Source: JAUVXJ01 sp034430275
GTDB taxonomy: Bacteria > Chloroflexota > Anaerolineae > UBA7937 > B3-Chlor
DNA: 5,039 bases
Direction: 5' to 3'
Assembly (NCBI GenBank): GCA_034430275.1
Contig: DAOUEW010000149.1
Location: forward strand, 1-5,039
The stretch's first letter is position 1. Each line of letters begins with the position of its first letter. Below, piece by piece: positions 1 to 5,039 of this stretch. The notes below the pieces were generated by a model. It saw only the letters and a program-made list of their open reading frames with translations, did no database searches and had not been told where the DNA came from. Both the position numbers and the translations under genes were made by a program.

Positions 1-345
1 TCCAGCTATGGTGACGCCACCGAGTCCAGCGGCGTGGTCCGTATCCTCATGGACCTGGACAGGAACATCAGGGGACGCCACGTCCTCATCGTCGAGGACA
101 TCATAGACACCGGCCGTACGCTCAACTACATCATAGAGAACTTGCGGACGCGAGGCCCGGCCAGCATCAAGGTCTGCACCCTGCTCGACAAGCCAGCGCG
201 GAGGATACTCGACATCCCTATCGACTACGTGGGCTTCGAGATTCCGGACCGGTTCGTGATTGGGTACGGGCTTGACTACGGGGAGATCTATCGCAACCTG
301 CCGTTTGTCGGAGTGCTGAAGCGCGAGCTGTACTCCGGGGAGTGA
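1..345 (+). CDS. hpt: Hypoxanthine phosphoribosyltransferase, 5'-truncated by the window edge
   Basis: A purine salvage enzyme of the cytoplasm: it transfers the phosphoribosyl group of PRPP to hypoxanthine (and usually guanine) to give IMP or GMP. The frame is open from base 1, so the start lies upstream; 114 codons are visible and about 60-70 are probably missing against the usual ~180 residues. Visible family features, in order: the SYG active-site flexible loop (bases 4-12); the PRPP-binding motif VLIVEDIIDTGRT (82-120), whose Glu-Asp pair binds ribose hydroxyls and whose second Asp (106-108) is the expected catalytic base; a base-recognition Lys in LLDKP (190-192); and the C-terminal GYGLDY motif with the Mg/PPi-side Asp (274-276). 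No key residue is missing in the visible part. The stop TGA (343-345) overlaps the next gene's ATG by one base. An internal GTG at 34 lies inside the active-site loop and is not a start. Confidence 0.95.
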   Translation, partial: SSYGDATESSGVVRILMDLDRNIRGRHVLIVEDIIDTGRTLNYIIENLRTRGPASIKVCTLLDKPARRILDIPIDYVGFEIPDRFVIGYGLDYGEIYRNLPFVGVLKRELYSGE

Positions 346-2303
346 TGGCCCTGTTGACAAGAGCACGTACCCTCTTCCGGGCAGCACAGCGCGACCTTCG
401 TAGCCTGGACCGAATATCCCTAGCCTTGGCAGCCCTCGTCGCGGGCACCCTTGCACAAGCCAGCCTTACGTGGTCTTCGAAGCTAGTGGCAGGCATCCTC
501 TTCGTTGTTGGCTGTCTGCTACTACTGCCCCCCCTTCTCCGCAGGCGTCACGATACCCGTCGGGTAGGCAAGCTCTCCCTCGTTATCCCTCTGCTCGTCC
601 TCGTTGGAGGTGGACTGGCCCTCAAGACCCTGACCTCTTTCCGAGCTGCGGTTCCCCTCTACGCGGTGGCTGTGATCCTGTTCGTCATGGCTACTGGTAC
701 CCGATTCGAAACGCCCCAGCGTAGCTCTGAACCGGTGGGGAGGTTGGAGCTTCTGCTGCTGGTCCTAATCGTGATCCTCGGCTTCGGCCTGATGGGCTAT
801 CGTGTAGCCGACATCCCGCCAGGCTTCCATGGAGACGAGGCAGAATCGGGCATGCAGGCCCTTCAACTGCTGCACGGGGAGGTACAGAGTCTCATCTCCG
901 TAGGGTGGTATCACCTACCTATGATAGGCTTCGCCTGGCACGCCGTGAGCATGATTATCTTCGGCGATACCGTCTTCGGCCTGCGGATGAGCTCGGTCGT
1001 CGTGGGAACCCTCACTCTCATCGCTGTCTACTTCCTGACACGCCTGCTTTCTAACCGAACCACCGCGCTCCTGGCCACGTTCTTGCTTGCCGTGTCCCAT
1101 CCGTTCTTCGCTCTGAACCGCCTGGGGATCAACTACACGCAGACCACCCTGTTCGAGGTCCTGACCTTCTACTTCCTGTTTCGAGGACTCCATTCAAGAA
1201 GATGGTGGAACTTCGGAGCCAGTGGCCTGTTTCTGGGAGCCGCCCTCTATCTCTACTACGCCTCCCGCCTGGTGCCATTCATCATCTTGGGCTTCCTCGT
1301 CGTCACCGGCATAGCCAACCGCGGGTTTCTGCGTGCCCACTGGCGCCGGATCGCTATACTGTGGCTATCCGCTATCCTGATCTTCGCGCCCATGGGCCTC
1401 TATTTCCTCCACGAGCCCTGGCACTTCATGTCTCGCACCAGCAACGTCTTCGTCCTGGGTAGCCAGGGGTGGGAGGATACGCCGTATCCGCGAGAGAGCG
1501 TGGTATTCACGCTCCTGGGACAGGCTGGCCGAGTTCTGCCGCTCTTCAACTATGGCGGCGACATGAGTGGTCAGTACGGATACAAGGGGGCGATGCTCGA
1601 TTTCATCACGGCGATACTCTTCGTGCTGGGGATGGGATACTCCTTCGCCCACGCCCGGCAGCCGCGCTATTGCCTCTTGCTCCTATGGTTCTGGGCCACC
1701 ATGATCGTGGGCGGGATGCTGACACTGCCGGCGCCGTTCATACCGCGGCTGGCTGGCATGTTGCCGGTCCTCTGCATCTTCGCCGGAGTAGCCTTGGAGA
1801 GGATCCTGGGAGTGTTTCAGCAGGCCTGGGGAAGGGGTAGGCCCACCAATGCCGCGCTCGGTCTCCTGGTGGTTGTCACTCTAGGCGTCGTCGCCTTCCT
1901 GAACTACGACACCTACTTCAACAAGTACCTGGATACCATAGATGGGTGGGCGATGCGGGAGCCCGCCACCGCCATCGCCAGGTACATGGACTCGCTAGGC
2001 GAGGACTACGAAGTATACCTGCTGGGCGCACCGAGGTTATACGTTCGCCACGGCACGATCCGCTTCATCGCGCGCGAGGCGCAAGCGACTGACGTTCTCG
2101 ACCCTGGGCAGTTCATACCGCTCCAAACGAGCGGGGAGAAGAACGCTGCGTACATCCTTCTCCCCTCGCATCTACACCATCTGCCCAGTCTTCAGCAGTA
2201 CTACCCCAGGGGTGTCGTGCGCAACTTCACCCGCGAGTCGGGCGAGCTGTGGTTCACAGTCTTCGAGGTCAACCGCGAGGACATCGCAGCTGCCCTACCC
2301 TGA
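345..2303 (+). CDS. Polytopic GT-C fold glycosyltransferase, GT39/ArnT/PMT-like
   Basis: A 652-residue integral membrane protein. About 13-15 hydrophobic helices are visible, roughly at residues 24-42, 47-65, 76-93, 100-117, 133-152, 196-230, 239-256, 265-280, 290-325, 334-354, 418-436, 441-459, 464-488 and 503-520. A soluble tail of about 130 residues follows. After the fifth helix comes GFHGDEAESG with the acidic pair D164-E165; in GT-C enzymes such a pair in the first large outer loop is the catalytic/metal-binding signature. The family uses polyprenyl-phosphate-linked sugars to modify proteins, lipids or glycans on the outer membrane face. The acceptor and sugar here cannot be told. The ATG at 345 overlaps the hpt stop (TGATG); a GTG at 342 is an alternative start adding one residue. 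GGGG at 337-340 is the only weak ribosome-binding-like sequence, so translation is probably coupled to hpt. The four helices before the acidic loop are more than the single one typical of PMT/ArnT. Confidence 0.85.
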   Translation: MALLTRARTLFRAAQRDLRSLDRISLALAALVAGTLAQASLTWSSKLVAGILFVVGCLLLLPPLLRRRHDTRRVGKLSLVIPLLVLVGGGLALKTLTSFRAAVPLYAVAVILFVMATGTRFETPQRSSEPVGRLELLLLVLIVILGFGLMGYRVADIPPGFHGDEAESGMQALQLLHGEVQSLISVGWYHLPMIGFAWHAVSMIIFGDTVFGLRMSSVVVGTLTLIAVYFLTRLLSNRTTALLATFLLAVSHPFFALNRLGINYTQTTLFEVLTFYFLFRGLHSRRWWNFGASGLFLGAALYLYYASRLVPFIILGFLVVTGIANRGFLRAHWRRIAILWLSAILIFAPMGLYFLHEPWHFMSRTSNVFVLGSQGWEDTPYPRESVVFTLLGQAGRVLPLFNYGGDMSGQYGYKGAMLDFITAILFVLGMGYSFAHARQPRYCLLLLWFWATMIVGGMLTLPAPFIPRLAGMLPVLCIFAGVALERILGVFQQAWGRGRPTNAALGLLVVVTLGVVAFLNYDTYFNKYLDTIDGWAMREPATAIARYMDSLGEDYEVYLLGAPRLYVRHGTIRFIAREAQATDVLDPGQFIPLQTSGEKNAAYILLPSHLHHLPSLQQYYPRGVVRNFTRESGELWFTVFEVNREDIAAALP

Positions 2304-2315
2304 TTCCGCACATCA

Positions 2316-2337
2316 GCCCTCACCGTCTGGCGAGGGC
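2316..2337. other. GC-rich hairpin at the convergent gene junction (possible weak 3'-end structure)
   Basis: GCCCTC (2316-2321) pairs perfectly with GAGGGC (2332-2337), and CC/GG inside can add two pairs after an A-C mismatch, leaving a four-base loop. It covers the aminotransferase stop codon and lies 13 bases past the glycosyltransferase stop. Neither strand has a T-run after the stem, so it is not a standard intrinsic terminator. It may only stabilise the 3' ends of the two converging transcripts, or be a chance product of GC-rich coding sequence. Confidence 0.25.
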
Positions 2338-3483
2338 GGCCTCGATATTGGTCAGCGCCTTCTCTATGTTCTCGATGGAGTTGGCGTACGACATGCGAAT
2401 GAACCCACTTCCGTGTGCCCCAAAGGACGTGCCAGCAAGGACGGCCACACCTGCATCCTCCATGCAGAAGTCGGCGAACTCCCGCTCCGTCATGCCGGTG
2501 CCCTCGATGTTGGGGAACACATAGAAGGCGCCCCTGGGCATGGTGCACCTGATGCCCTCGATGGCGTTGAGGCCGGGCACGATCACGTCCCGCCGCCGCC
2601 TTAACTCCTCCACCATCTTCCTGGGAGCGTCCTGGGGACCGGTCAGCGCCTCGACACCAGCAGTCTGTGTAAACGTGGCAGTGCACGAGTTGCTGTTGGT
2701 CATCAGCCGCGTGATGTGGACCGCGAGCTCCTCAGGCATCACACCATATCCCAACCTCCAGCCGGTCATGGCGTAGGTCTTCGAGAAACCGTTGAGGAGG
2801 ATGGTGCGGTCCTGGACGTCAGGCATGGACAGGAAGCTGACGTGCTCCCCCTCATAGATGATCCGGTCGTAGATCTCATCGCTGAGTACGATGAGGTCGT
2901 GTTCCTTGGCCACCTCGGCGATCACTTCCAGGTCTTCCCTGGTCAACATGCCACCTGTGGGGTTCTGAGGCGAGTTGATGATCACCAACCTGGTGCGCGG
3001 CGAGACCTTGTCCTTCAACTGGGAGACGTCGAAGCGGAAACCGCGCTTCTCCTCGAGCACCAATGGTACCGCCTTCGCCCCGACGAAGTTGATCATCGAC
3101 TCGTAGATCGGGAACCCAGGGTTGGGGTACAGGACTTCGTCGCCCTCCTCGACCAGAGCCAAGATGGAATAGAACATGATCGGCTTGGCGCCAGGGGTGA
3201 CCACCACGTGCTCTGGTCGCACGTCCACGCCTCGGGTCTCGCCGATATGCTCGGCGATGGCCTTCCTCAACTCCGGGATGCCGGCGGAGGGAGAGTAGTG
3301 GGTCTGTCCCTGCATCAAGGCCGTACCGGCCGCCTCTATGATGTTGGAGGGAGTGTCGAAATCAGGCTCTCCGATCTCCAGATGTACGATCTCCCTACCC
3401 TGGGCCTCGAGCGCACGCGCCTTGGCCAGCACCTCGAATGCGGTCTCCGTGCCCAGACGACTCATCGCTGTTGCTAGTTTCAC
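2320..3483 (-). CDS. PLP-dependent class I/II aminotransferase, probably aspartate-type
   Basis: A 387-residue soluble cytoplasmic enzyme of fold type I, normal length for the family. It should move an amino group between an amino acid (likely aspartate or glutamate) and a 2-oxo acid. Visible signature residues: IGEPDF near the N-terminus (G38); GAK at 98-100; NSPQNPTG with N174; SDEIY with D202 (pairs with the pyridine nitrogen) and Y205; SKTYAMTGWR with K235 (Schiff-base lysine) and R243 (phosphate); and FIRMSY with R363 (substrate alpha-carboxylate). K100 matches the position that, as I recall, helps bind the distal carboxylate in Thermus-type aspartate aminotransferases, which favours aspartate. 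The residue expected to stack on the PLP ring is F124 rather than the more usual Trp/Tyr. The start is GTG at 3483, set by AAGGAGGT seven bases upstream; the internal ATG at codon 7 has no such site. It resembles aspB/aspC-type genes, but substrate is not proven. Confidence 0.93.
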   Translation of the reverse strand: MKLATAMSRLGTETAFEVLAKARALEAQGREIVHLEIGEPDFDTPSNIIEAAGTALMQGQTHYSPSAGIPELRKAIAEHIGETRGVDVRPEHVVVTPGAKPIMFYSILALVEEGDEVLYPNPGFPIYESMINFVGAKAVPLVLEEKRGFRFDVSQLKDKVSPRTRLVIINSPQNPTGGMLTREDLEVIAEVAKEHDLIVLSDEIYDRIIYEGEHVSFLSMPDVQDRTILLNGFSKTYAMTGWRLGYGVMPEELAVHITRLMTNSNSCTATFTQTAGVEALTGPQDAPRKMVEELRRRRDVIVPGLNAIEGIRCTMPRGAFYVFPNIEGTGMTEREFADFCMEDAGVAVLAGTSFGAHGSGFIRMSYANSIENIEKALTNIEAALARR

Positions 3484-3490
3484 TCCTGGT

Positions 3491-3498
3491 ACCTCCTT
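3491..3498 (-). promoter_or_regulatory. Ribosome binding site of the aminotransferase
   Basis: On the minus strand the sequence reads AAGGAGGT, seven bases before the GTG at 3483. This near-perfect Shine-Dalgarno match decides the GTG start over the in-frame ATG six codons further in. Confidence 0.85.
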
Positions 3499-3508
3499 CA
3501 GTAATACT

Positions 3509-3530
3509 AGTGCTTTGCACTTCGAATTCG
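3509..3530. promoter_or_regulatory. Two adjacent inverted repeats within the promoter (candidate operator)
   Basis: AGTGC-TTT-GCACT (3509-3521) is a perfect 5+5 inverted repeat that covers the plus-strand -35 element. The perfect 8-base palindrome CGAATTCG (3523-3530) follows it inside the -35/-10 spacer. Such placement would let a bound dimeric regulator block RNA polymerase. Both repeats are short enough to occur by chance, and no regulator gene is visible in the window. Confidence 0.25.
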
Positions 3531-3542
3531 CTGTGTTATAAT
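3514..3542 (+). promoter_or_regulatory. Sigma-70/sigma-A type promoter driving the lipoprotein gene
   Basis: A perfect TATAAT -10 element (3537-3542) follows a TTTGCA -35 element (3514-3519, four of six consensus bases) at the ideal 17-base spacing. Transcription should begin near 3548-3550, giving a 5' leader of about 125 nt before the GTG at 3675. This AT-rich patch stands out clearly from the GC-rich surroundings. Confidence 0.75.
3535..3540 (-). promoter_or_regulatory. Candidate minus-strand -10 element for the aminotransferase
   Basis: Read on the minus strand, 3540 to 3535 is TATAAC, five of six bases of the -10 consensus. It shares its TTATA core with the plus-strand -10. No convincing -35 lies 16-18 bases upstream on that strand (3558-3563 reads CCGGCT). 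A start near 3528 would give a leader of about 45 nt. A second weaker option is TAGTAT at 3509-3504, also without a -35. Confidence 0.4.
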
Positions 3543-3549
3543 GAAAACA

Positions 3550-3660
3550 GTGGAGATAGCCGGGGCTTTGCCCTGGCGTATTTCTGTGGCTCGGTTGCCG
3601 GCAGACGGCTCGCCCAGAGAGTGCCCACCTTCAGTGGGCTTCCCGGCAGCCAGCATCCAC
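3550..3660 (+). ncRNA. Candidate structured 5' leader with a three-way-junction layout (unassigned)
   Basis: No known RNA class is recognised. The strand can fold as follows. P1 is GTGGA (3550-3554) with TCCAC (3656-3660), starting at the predicted transcription start. P2 is an 8-pair hairpin (3559-3566 with 3570-3577, one G-U, TTT loop). P3 is nine pairs (3593-3601 with 3643-3651, one G-U). Inside P3, P4 is a perfect six-pair hairpin (GCCCAC 3623-3628 with GTGGGC 3634-3639, five-base loop). Three bases after P1 begins the ribosome binding site (3663-3670). CACCTTC (3626-3632), part of P4's 5' arm and loop, can instead pair with 3664-3670, which would mask that site; this excludes P4. The pairings are directly visible; regulation is inference. 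GC-rich sequence gives such stems fairly often by chance. Confidence 0.35.
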
Positions 3661-3662
3661 AG

Positions 3663-3670
3663 AGGAGGTG
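3663..3670 (+). promoter_or_regulatory. Ribosome binding site of the lipoprotein gene
   Basis: AGGAGGTG lies six bases before the GTG at 3675. It fixes the start well downstream of the long open frame that continues back to 3438, and it matches the point where a signal peptide begins. Confidence 0.85.
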
Positions 3671-3674
3671 TCGT

Positions 3675-4706
3675 GTGCTGAGAATCGTATCCATCGTCTT
3701 GTTTTCGCTTGGGATTCTGCTCGCCCCTGCCGCCTGTGGCGGTGGCCAGCCGCAGATCCCTACACCTCTTCCGGCACCAGTGGACAAGATCATCTTCATG
3801 GCCAACCACGAGGACAACGACGACATCTTCATGGTGGGCACCGATGGCATGGAGCTCACCAATCTCACCAACTCCTCATCCGACGATGTGCTGCACTCCT
3901 GGTCACCTGACGGGCGGCAGATCCTGTTCGTCACCGATCGCGACGGCAACTCCGAGGTCTACACGATGCATGCCGACGGATCGTATCCCCTCAACGTAAG
4001 CAACCACTCCGCCGATGACGGCTTTCCCGCCTGGTCGCCCGATGGTCAGAAGATCGCTTTCGTCACCAACCGCGACGGCAACTGGGAGATCTACACCGTG
4101 AACACCGACGGCTCTCAGCCCACGAGACTGACCACCAGCCCCGCCGTGGATGGCCATTCCGCGTGGTCACCCGACGGTTCCCGAATCGCCTTCGTCTCCC
4201 AGCGCGATGGAAACGACGACATCTACGTCATGGCCCGCGACGGCGGCAACCAGACCAGATTGACCATACACCCTGCTTCTGACACCAACCCTGCCTGGTC
4301 GCCAGATGGAACCCGCATCGCCTTCGAGTCGGAGCGCGATGGAAACGTCGAGCTCTATGTCATGAACGCCGATGGTACCGACCAGTACAATCTATCACAG
4401 AGCGATGCCAGCGACGACAGCGACTTCGTGTGGTCGCCCGACGGCCAGACTATCGTATTCTCCGCTGAGCTAGACGGAAACTCCGAGATATTCCTGGTCC
4501 GTCTGAGCGACGGGAGCACGGTCGACCTCACCGACGATCCGGGCCAGGATGTCCTTCCGGCCTGGTCGCCCGACGGGCAACGCATCGTGTTCACCTCTCT
4601 CCGAGATGAGAACGCCGACATCTACGTCATGGCCGCCGATGGGAGCGAACTACAGCGCCTGACCCAGCATCCCGACAACGAGTGGGCTCCTCTCTGGGTC
4701 CCCTAA
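3675..4706 (+). CDS. Predicted lipoprotein with a TolB/PD40-like seven-repeat beta-propeller
   Basis: A 343-residue exported protein. The N-terminus has a short basic start (LRIV), a hydrophobic core (residues 4-17) and APAAC-GGG with C21 as the likely lipidated cysteine; the -3 residue is Pro, so the lipobox is not canonical. A proline-rich linker (26-36) leads to a propeller from residue 38 to the end. WSPDG occurs at 76, 120, 164, 208, 253 and 297, each followed by an I-x-F strand, a DGN-type turn, an IYVM-like strand, a DG turn and LT. TolB-like propellers are mostly binding platforms for proteins; the ligand here is unknown. Enzyme activity is not indicated. It has its own promoter and leader and is divergent from the aminotransferase. 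In-frame sequence upstream (3438-3674) is open but overlaps the aminotransferase start and the promoter, so it is not counted. Similar proteins are often annotated as WD40-like or TolB family. Confidence 0.88.
   Translation: MLRIVSIVLFSLGILLAPAACGGGQPQIPTPLPAPVDKIIFMANHEDNDDIFMVGTDGMELTNLTNSSSDDVLHSWSPDGRQILFVTDRDGNSEVYTMHADGSYPLNVSNHSADDGFPAWSPDGQKIAFVTNRDGNWEIYTVNTDGSQPTRLTTSPAVDGHSAWSPDGSRIAFVSQRDGNDDIYVMARDGGNQTRLTIHPASDTNPAWSPDGTRIAFESERDGNVELYVMNADGTDQYNLSQSDASDDSDFVWSPDGQTIVFSAELDGNSEIFLVRLSDGSTVDLTDDPGQDVLPAWSPDGQRIVFTSLRDENADIYVMAADGSELQRLTQHPDNEWAPLWVP
3786..4703 (+). repeat. Seven tandem propeller repeats with a 44-residue (132-base) period
   Basis: The Trp codons opening each unit fall at 3900, 4032, 4164, 4296, 4431, 4563 and 4695: steps of 132 bases except one of 135 (4296 to 4431), an extra codon in the loop before the fifth WSPDG. 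The first unit (from 3786) lacks its opening WSPDG strand and the protein ends in W-V-P at 4695-4703, so the last strand should close the ring with the first unit. The nucleotide copies have diverged, so this is an old protein repeat rather than a recent DNA amplification. Confidence 0.85.
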
Positions 4707-4714
4707 CCGTTCCC

Positions 4715-5039
4715 TCATGCGATTTGACTCTCATAAGTTGCCAACAGCTTCTTTCCCGTGGCCTCCCACGAGAACTCGGCCGCTCGTGCCAGGCCGCGTA
4801 CAATCAGATCCGCTCTGAGACTCGCATCATCGAGCACCTGGCTCATCGCTTCCGCCACCGCTGCGGGGTCGTCCGCGGGTACCATCAATCCAGCTTCCCC
4901 CACCACCTCCGGCAAAGACGAGCTATCTGACGTGACGACCGGCGTGCCGCAAGCCATGGCCTCTAGCGGCGGAAGGCCGAAGCCTTCATAGAGAGAAGGG
5001 AAGGCCAGCACGTCAGCCAGGCTGTACAGGCCGGGCAGG
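4715..5039 (-). CDS. GT4-family (group 1) glycosyltransferase, C-terminal part, 5'-truncated by the window edge
   Basis: The frame is open to the window end, so the start lies beyond 5039. About 107 codons are visible, the last part of the C-terminal Rossmann domain of a GT-B retaining glycosyltransferase. The sequence runs LPGLYSLADV, then FPSLYEGFGLPPLEAMACG with the EX7E motif (Glu codons at 4985-4987 and 4961-4963) that contacts the nucleotide-sugar donor, then GTPVV, a S-SLPEV segment and the G-A-GLMVPADDP segment typical of the family. The C-terminal helix ends at the TGA at 4715-4717. Such enzymes build surface polysaccharides or glycolipids on the cytoplasmic membrane side; the donor and acceptor cannot be told from this part. 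A GTG at 5011 is an internal Val, not the start. It converges on the lipoprotein gene with eight bases between stops, and no terminator is visible there. Confidence 0.92.
   Translation of the reverse strand, partial: LPGLYSLADVLAFPSLYEGFGLPPLEAMACGTPVVTSDSSSLPEVVGEAGLMVPADDPAAVAEAMSQVLDDASLRADLIVRGLARAAEFSWEATGKKLLATYESQIA

Noticed and set aside
528..534. Run of seven C inside the GT39-like gene as a phase-variation tract
   Set aside because: Seven bases is short for switching, the frame is intact, and no other contingency-locus features are present.
915..1840. Other overlapping frames on both strands within the GT39-like gene
   Set aside because: They are arginine-, histidine- or proline-rich translations without domains or ribosome binding sites, and they overlap a gene with clear membrane-protein structure.
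2716..3477. A 253-codon open frame on the plus strand across the aminotransferase gene
   Set aside because: It lies antisense to a gene with all family motifs intact, lacks a ribosome binding site, and its translation has no recognisable domain; long antisense frames are expected in GC-rich coding DNA.
3559..3590. Hairpin 3559-3577 as an intrinsic terminator/attenuator
   Set aside because: The stem is followed by GTATTTCTG, not a run of T, so termination is unlikely.
3438..3674. N-terminal extension of the lipoprotein frame upstream to 3438
   Set aside because: It would cross the aminotransferase start, the promoter and the leader, and would bury the signal peptide. AGGAGGTG before the GTG at 3675 gives a far better start.
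3927..4650. DGN-containing turns (for example DRDGNSE) as calcium-binding loops
   Set aside because: They recur at the same place in each PD40-type unit and do not keep the DxDxDG spacing; they fit ordinary turns of this propeller family.
4707..4714. Terminator between the converging lipoprotein and GT4 genes
   Set aside because: Only eight bases separate the stops and I see no stem-loop or T-run in or around the gap.

Overview
The window is bacterial, GC-rich (roughly 60% by eye) and tightly packed with genes. It uses GTG as well as ATG starts and strong AGGAGG-type ribosome binding sites. The gene content and protein style (an Ala-Cys-Gly-Gly-Gly lipoprotein start, a WSPDG propeller, a GT39-like membrane protein with a GFHGDEA motif) suggest a member of the Chloroflexota. 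That placement is an inference from general impression, not from any marker gene.

Layout. Positions 1-345 (+) hold the 3' part of a hypoxanthine phosphoribosyltransferase gene (hpt). Its stop codon overlaps the start of a large polytopic GT-C/GT39-type glycosyltransferase (345-2303, +). A class I/II PLP-dependent aminotransferase, probably aspartate-type, lies on the minus strand (2320-3483) and converges on the glycosyltransferase with a 16-base gap. A divergent intergenic region (3484-3674) follows. It carries a near-consensus plus-strand promoter, an overlapping minus-strand -10, two small inverted repeats, and a leader of about 125 nt that can fold into a branched structure. Next is a predicted lipoprotein with a seven-repeat TolB/PD40 beta-propeller (3675-4706, +). 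The last gene is the C-terminal part of a GT4-type glycosyltransferase on the minus strand (4715 to the window end), converging on the lipoprotein gene with an 8-base gap.

How the genes relate. hpt and the GT39-like gene look co-transcribed and translationally coupled, but no shared pathway is evident. The aminotransferase and the lipoprotein are divergently transcribed from one control region. The two glycosyltransferases and the lipoprotein all concern the cell envelope or surface glycans, but the strands alternate, so this is not one operon. I see no mobile element, CRISPR array, tRNA or rRNA. The least explained part is the lipoprotein leader, which has a riboswitch-like layout: a closing helix beginning at the predicted transcription start, two arms, and an internal sequence complementary to the ribosome binding site.
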